Below, piece after piece: positions 55,349 through 63,541 of a DNA stretch of 64,000 bases. The translations under genes and the position numbers were made by a program. The notes below the pieces were generated by a model. That model had not been told where the DNA came from, made no database searches, and saw only the letters and a list, made by a program, of their open reading frames with translations. How positions within the stretch are numbered: position 1 is the stretch's first letter; the number at the start of each line of letters is the position of its first letter. Origin of the DNA: Endozoicomonas sp. 8E (GTDB lineage Bacteria > Pseudomonadota > Gammaproteobacteria > Pseudomonadales > Endozoicomonadaceae); assembly GCF_032883915.1 (NCBI RefSeq), contig NZ_CP120717.1:5534501-5598500 (forward strand). The letters are read 5' to 3'.

Positions 55349-56325
55349 CTACCATGCCAGTTGTTAGCCCTCAGATTGTCTTCCAGCAAACAAAATTCAG
55401 AATAACCGGCTTTGCAAATATATTTTACTATTTCTAAATATTGTGTCTTCAGCATAGCTAGAATAACATTGGAACTGTACAGTGGAAGTGAGGATATATA
55501 CCCTTGTGCAAAACTGTTAAAAGGGGTTAATAGACATTCATGATTGCTACCGCAATTCTCATCAGTGTCCAGCTGATCATAAAGATCAATCATACTTAGT
55601 AGCCAAAACCCCAGTTCTTCTTTCACTTTAACTTCTCTTCCAACATATCTATTATCATCAGCTAAATCCAAGATATATATTTTATCTTTATTTTCATGAT
55701 ATTTTTCATTCCTGGTATTTCTATCACTAAGATGCAGTCTTACCGATCTATTTAATATGATATCTACGTCCTGACTTGGCTTTTCAGGGTCAAGATGATT
55801 AACTGATAAAACCTGCCCATAGCGATAAAATGCTTTCTTTAAGGTTTCTTTTCGTATTTTCCCGTTAAAATATTCACTGTAAATATCTGATAATGTTTCA
55901 CCAGGAACCCAGGCATAACTGGCAACTAAATGTTTTTTATTTTCCAGAATAAAGGTTGCACCTTTTTCAGGAAATACCAGTTCAGCATTTTTTAAACCAA
56001 GCCATGAATAACTCTTATATTCTTTCTTTAATTTCCACTCAGTATCAAAATGAGTACTTTCACATGATTCGCAGTCTTCTCTAGTAATTTTAACGAACCA
56101 TCTTTTGTTCAGAGATATAACAGAAAAGACTTTTTCAACCTGACCGCCAGAAGTCTTTATTTCTTCTATCTCTTGTAAATGATCATCGAAAAGCATTCTG
56201 ACGGCATCATAGTATGAGTTAACTTTTCCAAAGTCTGGCAATTTTGGAAGCCCTTTAAAATCTGCTTTTAAAGAAAAAGGATGCAGCAAGCAGAACAGAA
56301 ATATTATTAGACGCTTTTTAAACAT
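55345..56325 (-). CDS. Exported kinase-fold protein
   Basis: A 326-residue protein. MFKKRLIIFLFCLLHPFSLKA is a convincing signal peptide. The remainder has the landmarks of an aminoglycoside-phosphotransferase or protein-kinase-like fold: RWFVKITRE with Lys79, an acidic helix after it, YGQVLSVNHLDP, the catalytic loop RLHLSDRNTRN with Asp201 and Asn206 (D to N spacing five), and YILDLADDN with Asp220/Asp223 in place of DFG. The loop reads H-x-x-D rather than H-x-D. ATP is not expected in the periplasm, so export to a host or a non-catalytic role is possible. The gene is strongly AT-rich compared with its neighbours, which suggests transfer. Confidence 0.65.
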   Translation of the reverse strand: MFKKRLIIFLFCLLHPFSLKADFKGLPKLPDFGKVNSYYDAVRMLFDDHLQEIEEIKTSGGQVEKVFSVISLNKRWFVKITREDCESCESTHFDTEWKLKKEYKSYSWLGLKNAELVFPEKGATFILENKKHLVASYAWVPGETLSDIYSEYFNGKIRKETLKKAFYRYGQVLSVNHLDPEKPSQDVDIILNRSVRLHLSDRNTRNEKYHENKDKIYILDLADDNRYVGREVKVKEELGFWLLSMIDLYDQLDTDENCGSNHECLLTPFNSFAQGYISSLPLYSSNVILAMLKTQYLEIVKYICKAGYSEFCLLEDNLRANNWHGS

Positions 56326-56460
56326 TTTTTCAACTCAAGTATTTTTATTGTTATCGGCACTTCAAAAAATAGCTTTACTAATCAACCTCAACCAACCTCA
56401 AGACAGCCAACAAGCAAACCTGATCTTGTTTCGATAAAAACTATTAGCGTTGTCACTTGA

Positions 56461-56766
56461 TATTTAGAAAACAGTCATAGACTGAATCGACAAAGACTGG
56501 CCAAAGTGGAATGGAAGCTCAAGAAGCATAACCAGGATCTCAACGGCAGGGAATTTGTTCTATTGAAAAACTCCGTTAGCGAGATCATAGTAAGAGAGCC
56601 TCAACATGTGTTTACTGTAAACTATTGTTTAACAGTGGATCATAACAGGCGAATTAGACACTCTTGCCAATATTTTATTATCGACAGTTACCAGAGCAAG
56701 GCGTTATTTCGACTTAACGAAATTAAACTTCACATATTTCCTATTTTGTTGAAACTGCAATGCTAA
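56461..56766 (+). pseudogene. Possible ISL3-type transposase remnant
   Basis: Open frame from 56461 after a stop at 56458; as an ORF it starts at a GTG at 56506. The stretch RLAKVEWKLKKHNQDLNGREFVLLKN resembles the region around the helical linker of ISL3-family transposases (pattern R..E..R.L...G...L.G.RF.LLKN). The rest is not recognised. The identification is weak. Confidence 0.3.
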
Positions 56767-57374
56767 TGTAATGCCACACTAATTAAATCAAAAGTTATTT
56801 TGTACTCTTTTTCCAAGCCTAAATCAGAACACCTTGTAAAAAAAACTTCATCATTTTCCAGCGCCCTGTACATTTTTGATAAAAAATCTTTTACTTTCTC
56901 GTGAATTTCTTCATCTTTCAGGTCGTCTGTTTCTGAAAAAAATACAGGCTCTAAGTTACCACATGCTTCACCGCTCCCATCAAATGGAAAGTGAGCCACC
57001 CCTTCATAACGGGACATTGATTCATTTATACTTTGCAGCATATGATGGGAAGAAGCTTCTGGCGTACAGCGAAGCTTTCGTTTTTTTATTTTTCTTACAT
57101 AGATAACTTTTGAAGGAACTGCATCTGGCTGCTCCCTGGCACTTAATGTTGCCTGATATAGTTTTAGCAAATCGAGATTGCAATGCAATATTGGATGAGA
57201 AAAAATAGGTCTGCCTTTTTGATTTATTTGATATTGTTTAACAATTATCTCATCAATGAGGGAGTCTAAACTACTGATTGCATCATTAAGTGGTGATGCA
57301 TTGGCATTGTATGAGTACAAAATAGAGATAATAAAAATAATTCGAGTTATTACACTTGCTCTGTGATTTTTCAT
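56763..57374 (-). CDS. Exported protein of unknown function
   Basis: A 203-residue protein with a signal peptide (VITRIIFIISILYSYNANA) and four or so Cys in the mature part (near HCNLDLL, RCTPEAS, EACGNLEP and TRCSDLG). It contains a short very basic patch RKIKKRKLR. No family was recognised. Like the kinase-fold gene next to it on the same strand, it is AT-rich and may have arrived with it. It may be co-transferred, but the 437 bases between them include an apparent IS remnant on the other strand. Confidence 0.55.
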   Translation of the reverse strand: MKNHRASVITRIIFIISILYSYNANASPLNDAISSLDSLIDEIIVKQYQINQKGRPIFSHPILHCNLDLLKLYQATLSAREQPDAVPSKVIYVRKIKKRKLRCTPEASSHHMLQSINESMSRYEGVAHFPFDGSGEACGNLEPVFFSETDDLKDEEIHEKVKDFLSKMYRALENDEVFFTRCSDLGLEKEYKITFDLISVALH

Positions 57375-57529
57375 GTGCTTCAGGTCTGGTTACTTCGAAA
57401 ACTAACCCTAAAATGTAGCACTTTTTTATTATTTTGCAGGATACCCAAAAAAGGAGAAGACCTGGTGGGATAATACACCAACTCACACGGAAAACGATAC
57501 AAAAGTTTGAGATCTATAGACAAAATAAT

Positions 57530-57547
57530 AGCGCTGAAACCAGCGCT
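57530..57547 (-). terminator. Terminator after tolC
   Basis: AGCGCTG / CAGCGCT stem with a four-base loop. On the minus strand it is followed by ATTATTTTG. It lies 42 bases after the tolC stop. Confidence 0.7.
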
Positions 57548-57589
57548 GTTATTCTGCCATTCAAAACTGTTTAAACCAAAATGTATCTG

Positions 57590-58987
57590 TCAGTTTGCAC
57601 GACACTGGGCGGGAATGGACATCTCCTCTGAAGACACTATCCAATTATTCAGCTGGGTAAGGTCTTCCGGATTCAGAGTGCCTGCTGTCAGCTTCAGCTT
57701 CAATGTGTTCACGATAAAGTCGTAGCGGGCGTTCAGGTAATCACGCTGGGCAGCAAACAGTGTCTTCTGGGCATCCAGAACATCGGTAATGTTACGGGTA
57801 CCGACTTCATAGCCGCTCTCAGTGGCTTTCAATGCACTTTCAGAAGAGACAATACCCTGACAACGAGCTTCTACACGAGCGACATCAGAATTGACGGTGC
57901 GAAACAGGTTACGGGTACCGGAGTTAATCTCACGTAACGCCTTGTCGTAATTCTGCTGAACCGATTCCATCTGGTAAGTCGCCTGACGAACCTGGGAGCT
58001 GGTTGCACCACCGGCAAACAGAGGCAGGTTAAATTTAACGCCTACTACTGTCTGGTCACCATCACCGGTCCTTATCCCGTTGGAGTCAATATTTACTCTG
58101 GCAGAGTCTGCATCACTGGAGTTGTAGTTATAGCTGGCAAAAGCATCAACAGTCGGAGCATGTCCTGATTTCTTGGCCTTGATATTGCTCTCTGCGGCTT
58201 TCAGGCTTTCACGTGCGGCCTCAAGCTGCAGGTTATTCTTGAGCGCGTTGTTGACCCATTCATCAGAGACAGCAGGCGTGGGAGCAGTGACGGGCATGGT
58301 TTTATTGAGTTTGCCAATGTCCCGAACATCTTTATTGATGATTGTGCGCAGCGCTTCATAAGACACCGAGAGGCTGTTTTCACCATCAATCCGGACCACC
58401 CGAGCGCCGTCATAACGCGCCCTGGCTTCGAGAACATCAGTCTCCGCAATAAGGCCCACATTATAACGTTCACGTGCCTGATCCAGCTGCTGCTTAACCG
58501 CTTTTTCTTCGGCTATGGCGGTGATCAGACTGTCTTCAGCTCTCAGCACATTAAAGTAGGCTTCTGCAACCCTGAGAATAAGATTCTGTTGCTCATAGCT
58601 AAAAGTGACTTCCGCCTGGGCGCTTTGAAACTTGGCAGAATCATAACCAAACCAGCTGGCCATATTGAATAATGGCTGGCTTAATGTGGCTCCCCAAGTA
58701 TGAGAGTTATAGTCGTCTTTAACGTCACTGACTGCCGCCTCGAGAGATGTTTTGTTGTACTGAGTTCCCCCCGACAAAGACAAATTGGGCAGCAATAGAG
58801 CTCTTGCCTGGGTGCTACCTTCCTGAGTCGCCATCATATCGGCACGTGCAGCGGCCAGCTGGGCATCATTTTTCAACGCCAGGTTGTATACTTCCAGCAA
58901 ATTGTATTCAGTCTCAGCCGCTTGGGCAGACATAATTGAGCTGGCCAGGGCTGCCAGTAAAAAGCCTTTAAGATAAGTTTTTGGCAT
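57590..58987 (-). CDS. tolC: Outer-membrane efflux/secretion channel TolC
   Basis: A 465-residue outer-membrane factor that forms the exit duct for tripartite efflux pumps and type I secretion. The signal peptide ends ...SSIMSAQAAE. Two OEP repeats are seen: LLEVYNLALKNDAQLAAARADM with LLPNLSLSGGTQYN, and the second LEAARESLKAAESNIKAKKSGHAPTVDAFASYNY. Strands and long alpha-helices are in the usual order. GRTF-like VGTRNITDVLDAQKTLFAAQRDYLNARYDFIVNTLKLK is the conserved helix near 400-435. Its partners are not in the window. Confidence 0.95.
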   Translation of the reverse strand: MPKTYLKGFLLAALASSIMSAQAAETEYNLLEVYNLALKNDAQLAAARADMMATQEGSTQARALLLPNLSLSGGTQYNKTSLEAAVSDVKDDYNSHTWGATLSQPLFNMASWFGYDSAKFQSAQAEVTFSYEQQNLILRVAEAYFNVLRAEDSLITAIAEEKAVKQQLDQARERYNVGLIAETDVLEARARYDGARVVRIDGENSLSVSYEALRTIINKDVRDIGKLNKTMPVTAPTPAVSDEWVNNALKNNLQLEAARESLKAAESNIKAKKSGHAPTVDAFASYNYNSSDADSARVNIDSNGIRTGDGDQTVVGVKFNLPLFAGGATSSQVRQATYQMESVQQNYDKALREINSGTRNLFRTVNSDVARVEARCQGIVSSESALKATESGYEVGTRNITDVLDAQKTLFAAQRDYLNARYDFIVNTLKLKLTAGTLNPEDLTQLNNWIVSSEEMSIPAQCRAN

Positions 58988-59237
58988 ATCTCCAGTTCCT
59001 TGAAAAATGGGCCCGAAAGCCGAACAATAATGTCGGTTTACCGGTTGTTACTCAAGCGCAACTCGCTGAATTTACACTAGTTTACCTGTCGTCAAAAGCA
59101 ATAAACTCAATGTGAAAAGATTTTAACCGGCTTCTTATTACAGGCGACCTCGAATCCAATAATTGTTTGCTCAGGAAACCGACACCTAATGGTCATCCAC
59201 TGTCTTATAGTTAAACAGGTAATATTACGTGCTGAAC

Positions 59238-59879
59238 ATGAACTTTCAGGAATCCGTTGTTATTCAAACCGAAAATCAGGAGTGGCAACCAAGCCCCGCC
59301 ATTAAAGTGTTCCGTAAGCCTCTGGCCCGGGAAGATAAAGAGTCAGGACATGCCACCAGCATCGTTCAGTATGTTGCCGGTGCCAGTTTTCCTGAGCACC
59401 CTCACCCGGGTGGTGAGGAAATTCTGGTACTTTCAGGGACTTTTTCGGACGAGACGGGAGATTTTGGTCCCGGCAGTTATCTACGAAACCCACCAGGTAG
59501 CCAGCATGCGCCTTTCAGTAAAGGAGGCTGCGTGATATTCGTGAAGCTTTGTCAGTTTGATCCGTCAGACAGGCAAACTGTTCGAGCCAATATGTTCGAA
59601 GCCTTGGGCCGGAATGATTCAACCGGTGTTGCTGAGGTGATTCTACATCAATTCAAATATGAGAAAGCTTCTACGCTCAGAATTCCTGTAGGTAAAACCT
59701 TATCTCTGCTAGACAGGTCTGGAGGAGTAGAAATACTGATTATTTCTGGTAAGCTTTCGACAGCTTCAGGAGACTGGCCTGCTGGCACGTGGATAAGAGC
59801 CCCACATTTTAATTACGATTTTGAGCCGGCAACGGAAGACACTATCGTTATGGTCAAGTCTGGCCACCTTCCTCTTTAG
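59238..59879 (+). CDS. Double-cupin (ChrR-like) protein
   Basis: A 213-residue protein with two cupin segments. The first has FPEHPHPGGEEILVLSGTFSDETGDFGPGSYLRNPPGSQHAPFS, with the metal-binding His/His/Glu and a later His. The second, IPVGKTLSLLDRSGGVEILIISGKLS, has lost those residues. It resembles the cupin part of ChrR-type anti-sigma proteins but lacks a zinc-binding N-terminal domain. It stands where nudF sits in the enteric tolC-nudF-yqiB-cpdA order. Function unknown. Confidence 0.75.
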   Translation: MNFQESVVIQTENQEWQPSPAIKVFRKPLAREDKESGHATSIVQYVAGASFPEHPHPGGEEILVLSGTFSDETGDFGPGSYLRNPPGSQHAPFSKGGCVIFVKLCQFDPSDRQTVRANMFEALGRNDSTGVAEVILHQFKYEKASTLRIPVGKTLSLLDRSGGVEILIISGKLSTASGDWPAGTWIRAPHFNYDFEPATEDTIVMVKSGHLPL

Positions 59880-59905
59880 CAAGGCCATGCATTACAATTG
59901 AGCAT

Positions 59906-60346
59906 ATGGAAACCAGGACAGAAAAGGCTCGCTATAAAGCCGACCTCATCAAGCAGCAAAACTTGTGTGAAAGAAATTTCCATAAACTCATGCTTCTGCT
60001 GCCCGATCTTGAGGAAAAAGATAACGTTGTTCTTTCATTTTATTTCGCTGGCAAGGAAGGGCAGGCGTTGTTTCAGGTGCTAGAGCGGGCTCCTTTTACG
60101 ACCGTTCTGCAAGTCGACCTGGATGCAGCCTGGAGTGAGTGGCTGAAGCTGCCCGAGTTCCGAATCCGGATTTATCTGGATGTCAGAATGGCCGAGATCA
60201 TCAGCGTTAATAAAGAAAGACACTTCAAGGCTATCTACCCTTATCCCAATGAAAAGATGCTCATGCCTGACGAAAAGGAACAGTTGAATCAGCTTTTTTC
60301 CGAATGGCTGAACTTCTGTCTCACTCATGGTTTAAGTCAAATTTGA
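59906..60346 (+). CDS. yqiB: DUF1249 (YqiB-like) protein
   Basis: A 146-residue protein matching DUF1249: CERNFHKLMLLLPDLEE near residue 22, FYFAGKEGQALFQVLERAPFTTVLQVD, and LPEFRIRIYLDVRMAEIISVNKERHFKAIYPYPNEKM. In E. coli yqiB is directly upstream of cpdA, and here cpdA follows by 89 bases. It is a small conserved protein of unknown function. Confidence 0.85.
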   Translation: METRTEKARYKADLIKQQNLCERNFHKLMLLLPDLEEKDNVVLSFYFAGKEGQALFQVLERAPFTTVLQVDLDAAWSEWLKLPEFRIRIYLDVRMAEIISVNKERHFKAIYPYPNEKMLMPDEKEQLNQLFSEWLNFCLTHGLSQI

Positions 60347-60435
60347 TATGAACTGAAGATGTGCCAAGAGTCACTGCTTTATTCTTACCTCCCTGATAAA
60401 ATTATGAAGAAGACTCGCTGCAGCCATTATGAATT

Positions 60436-61230
60436 ATGAGAGAGCCTATGACCGGAATACGCATCATTCAGTTAACAGATACCCATCTGTTCGGCTCTCC
60501 TGAACGCAGATTGATGGGAGTAGACACCAATCAGAGTTTCCTGGACGTCTGGGAGAAGATTCAATCCTCATCCTTTAACCCGGACGTTTTCCTTGTCACC
60601 GGAGACCTTTCCCAGGACGAGAGTCTGGAGTCCTACCAGTCGCTGAAAACGGTTCTGGATACCAGTGATAAACCTTATCTCTGGACTTGTGGAAATCATG
60701 ATGATGCTCAACTGATGCAGCGGGTCAGCCCGGAAGCCATGAGCCCTTATCTGGATTCAGGCCCCTGGCAGATCATTATGCTTAATTCCCAGATTCCGGG
60801 GCAGGTTCCGGGCTTTTTATCGGACAAAGAGCTCCAGCTTCTGGAAAAACACCTCTATGAGACCCCGGATAAACACACACTGGTGGCTTTTCACCATCCG
60901 GCATACACCATTGAGAGTCAGTGGCTGGACACTATCAGCCTGAAGAATGCTGAACAGTTTATGAGCCTGATACAGTCATACTCCAATGTCCGGTTGGTTA
61001 TCAATGGTCATATCCATCAGGAACGGGATCAGATCATCCAGAATACCCGGTTTCTTTCTACCCCTTCTACCTGTGTCCAGTTCAAGCCTGAATGCGATAA
61101 TTTCATGCTGGATGACCGCTGGCCGGGCTATCGAGAGCTTGAGCTAATGCCCGATGGCACCTTGCACACCCGGGTGGTCCGACTGGAAGGCTACTCTCTG
61201 AAACCGGATCTGAATGCTAACGGCTATTGA
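60436..61230 (+). CDS. cpdA: 3',5'-cyclic-AMP phosphodiesterase CpdA
   Basis: A metallophosphoesterase that hydrolyses cAMP in the cytosol and so dampens CRP signalling. 264 residues. All metal motifs are visible: QLTDTHLF (D-x-H), VTGDLSQD (GDxxxD), CGNHDD (GNHD), AFHHP and NGHIHQE (GHxH). The alternative ATG at 60448 (MTGIRIIQLTDTHL), with GAGAG before it, would give 260 residues. Confidence 0.94.
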   Translation: MREPMTGIRIIQLTDTHLFGSPERRLMGVDTNQSFLDVWEKIQSSSFNPDVFLVTGDLSQDESLESYQSLKTVLDTSDKPYLWTCGNHDDAQLMQRVSPEAMSPYLDSGPWQIIMLNSQIPGQVPGFLSDKELQLLEKHLYETPDKHTLVAFHHPAYTIESQWLDTISLKNAEQFMSLIQSYSNVRLVINGHIHQERDQIIQNTRFLSTPSTCVQFKPECDNFMLDDRWPGYRELELMPDGTLHTRVVRLEGYSLKPDLNANGY

Positions 61231-61321
61231 TAGCCCCCTTCAATATCAGCATTTTTTATTAGAACCCTGACTGTTTTTTTCTAGATTGATAATTAGGAGT
61301 AGTAAAAAAGGAAGTAGGATT

Positions 61322-61576
61322 ATGTCCAGGGTTAGGTCAATGCAGTTCGATGACCAGGATAAGATCTTTTGGGATTCGGGTCAGGAATTCAGAAAGAGAC
61401 AAACCGCCAAGGAACGCTGCAAGCAGAGAAAGAAAAAATCCATTCGACAAGGCATTGAGGATTATTGGGATAAAAAGTCCCTCCGTCAAAACCTCGCCGA
61501 TCCCTTCGACGATGTAGATGACGATGATGATTACAGTCAATGGGATGACATCGAAGGTGAACAACCCAGGCATTGA
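61322..61576 (+). CDS. Small charged protein, PA3496-like
   Basis: An 84-residue protein (ATG at 61322 with AGGAAG and AGGA upstream). The middle is very basic (KRQTAKERCKQRKKKSIRQ) and is followed by GIEDYWDKKSLRQNLADPFDD and an Asp-rich tail. The R..IEDY...K.LR..L...DD pattern resembles the PA3496 family. Function unknown. It is followed by a terminator. Confidence 0.55.
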   Translation: MSRVRSMQFDDQDKIFWDSGQEFRKRQTAKERCKQRKKKSIRQGIEDYWDKKSLRQNLADPFDDVDDDDDYSQWDDIEGEQPRH

Positions 61577-61591
61577 AGTTGATACAATAAG

Positions 61592-61616
61592 GCCGCCCGT
61601 CTGAGGCGGCTTTTCT
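61592..61616. terminator. Rho-independent terminator
   Basis: GCCGCC / GGCGGC stem with a seven-base loop, then TTTTCTTATT on the plus strand. It can serve the small charged gene and, weakly, the convergent ybfF. Confidence 0.8.
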
Positions 61617-61623
61617 TATTACT

Positions 61624-62391
61624 TCAAGATTCAAGAAAGCGCATCAAAGTACGGGCAACCAATTCTGGCTTTTCGGCATGAAGCCAATGTCCTGTATCGG
61701 CAATTTCTCTCATAGCCGCTTTAGGAAATCGTTTAAGTACTTCTTCCCGGTGTTCTGCAAGAATGTAATTCGAATTACCGCCCCTCAGGAACAATACATC
61801 ACCTTCAAAAGACTCCTTTCCGGAATTACCCGCAGAAATATTCAGATAGTTATGATGAATCGCTTCCAGATTCATTCTCCAGCAGTAACTTCCCTCGTCA
61901 TTGCGATAAAGGTTCTTCAGAAGAAATGTTCGAATGGCCAACTCCACTATATGCTGGCGCAGCGCATGATCAGCATCGGCCCGCTTCTGAACAGTCTCAA
62001 GATCAACAGCAGACAGACCCGCGAAAACATCGTCGTGCCGTCGCACCCCATACTGCACAGGAGCTATATCCATAACAGCCAGTTTGTTCACCCGGTCAGG
62101 ATGAGTCAAAGCCACTTCCATAACGACTTTACCACCCATAGAGTGTCCTAGCAGGTGTGCTTTCTCAATCTGCTGATCATCCAGATACTCAACAACATCG
62201 GCAGCCATAACAGGATAATCCATTGCGTCATCATGGGGAGAACGACCATGGTTGCGAACATCCAGGCCGTGAACCATGAATTTTTCTGCAAGCTGGCGAT
62301 TGATAGCCCCCAGATTTTCCTGTGATCCAAATAATCCGTGTACACTGATCAGGGGTTCACCTTCTCCCTGTTGTCTGGCATACAATTTCAT
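61624..62391 (-). CDS. ybfF: Alpha/beta-hydrolase esterase, YbfF-like
   Basis: A 255-residue esterase that hydrolyses short acyl-CoA or esters. SVHGLFGSQENLGAINRQL is the oxyanion region, LDVRNHGRSPHDDAMDYPVMAADVVEYLD the next conserved block, GHSMGG the nucleophile elbow near residue 85, VMDIAPVQYGVRRHDDVFAGL the YbfF-type lid region and DTGHWLHAEKP the C-terminal histidine. It aligns closely with E. coli YbfF. Confidence 0.92.
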   Translation of the reverse strand: MKLYARQQGEGEPLISVHGLFGSQENLGAINRQLAEKFMVHGLDVRNHGRSPHDDAMDYPVMAADVVEYLDDQQIEKAHLLGHSMGGKVVMEVALTHPDRVNKLAVMDIAPVQYGVRRHDDVFAGLSAVDLETVQKRADADHALRQHIVELAIRTFLLKNLYRNDEGSYCWRMNLEAIHHNYLNISAGNSGKESFEGDVLFLRGGNSNYILAEHREEVLKRFPKAAMREIADTGHWLHAEKPELVARTLMRFLES

Positions 62392-62593
62392 GGGTTATTA
62401 ATCTCTCCTTCAGTCTCGCAGCGATCCTCGCAGAATAGGGCATCATTCTGGTTGACCACGTGGACATCGTATTTCCTTAAGATACTTTATCAGTATGGTC
62501 TTTCTTCAGTAATACGGGAAAAGCCTAAAACTCTCCCTCTGACATAATGCTAGTCTGAACTTTATAACTTCACTATTTGGTAAGGACACCATT

Positions 62594-63472
62594 ATGAAAG
62601 GCTCTCAGTGGCTCTGTGGCCTCTTAATCTCGGTATTTTGTCTGCCAGCCTGGTCTACGCCCCCCTTAAAACCCGAACTGCTCTCCGAGCAGGTACAGGC
62701 AGACAAAGAAGGATGGTGGAAAACTGGCTTCCTGGTTGGCACGGTTTCCTCAAAAGGCTGGGAAGTGGGCTTTATCTGGGAATCCGGAGAGCTGGAAGTT
62801 CTGGCAGGGAAAGGCGCCTTGAATGGCACAAACTACCCAGCCAAAACCTACGAGGTATCGGTACAACCTGAATATTATTACCTCTGGGACAAACTGAGAG
62901 TTTCCAGGAAACCTTTAGTGATCAGATACAAATATCCATTTTGGTCTAACCCTTTCGCTACTAACAGTGGTTATCGAGTGATTGATGTCCAACCGGTTGA
63001 GAGCAGCTTTTCCAAAACGCCTTCATTTACACAATACCCTAATGGCATTGATTTAAATCCGACGATAAAAAATTCAAGAACCTACACTCAGCGGCAAACA
63101 TTCGGGCTGGTGCTCCATGTAGCCCGTTGGTTACTGAACCACAAATGTACGGTATACCTTCATTTGGGTGGCACCGCCAGGAGTCTAAAAAGCAGGCCGA
63201 CTTATAAACCGTCTCTTGAATACAATGCCGATAAACGTGAATATGAACACCAAATGGTTTTAACCTATGAAACTTATGAAGTAGAAGTGCCCAACGTTGT
63301 AAGGCTACACACGGACAGTGAAGCCATTTGTTGCTATGCAGAAGATTCCGCTATGTCGCAGTCAGAAGTCTATGTTGAATACTATGGAGCAAAAGCCCAG
63401 GCTGATACCGTGACGTTCTCTATTCTCAACTCCATCCATGTTGCCCCCCCCTTCGACGAAGAAGAAAATTAA
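62594..63472 (+). CDS. Exported protein of unknown function
   Basis: A 292-residue protein with a signal peptide (WLCGLLISVFCLPAWS) and a mature part of mixed beta character rich in Tyr, Trp and Thr (EVSVQPEYYYLWDKLRVSRKPLVIRYKYPFWSN). It has few Cys and no membrane helix. No family was recognised. It stands alone between ybfF and thyA. TAAGGA precedes the ATG. Confidence 0.55.
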   Translation: MKGSQWLCGLLISVFCLPAWSTPPLKPELLSEQVQADKEGWWKTGFLVGTVSSKGWEVGFIWESGELEVLAGKGALNGTNYPAKTYEVSVQPEYYYLWDKLRVSRKPLVIRYKYPFWSNPFATNSGYRVIDVQPVESSFSKTPSFTQYPNGIDLNPTIKNSRTYTQRQTFGLVLHVARWLLNHKCTVYLHLGGTARSLKSRPTYKPSLEYNADKREYEHQMVLTYETYEVEVPNVVRLHTDSEAICCYAEDSAMSQSEVYVEYYGAKAQADTVTFSILNSIHVAPPFDEEEN

Positions 63473-63541
63473 TGACTCAATCTGACGTAACAACAACATC
63501 TGGTTTGATACGTCAGAACATCTGAATACCGCGAAAACTGA

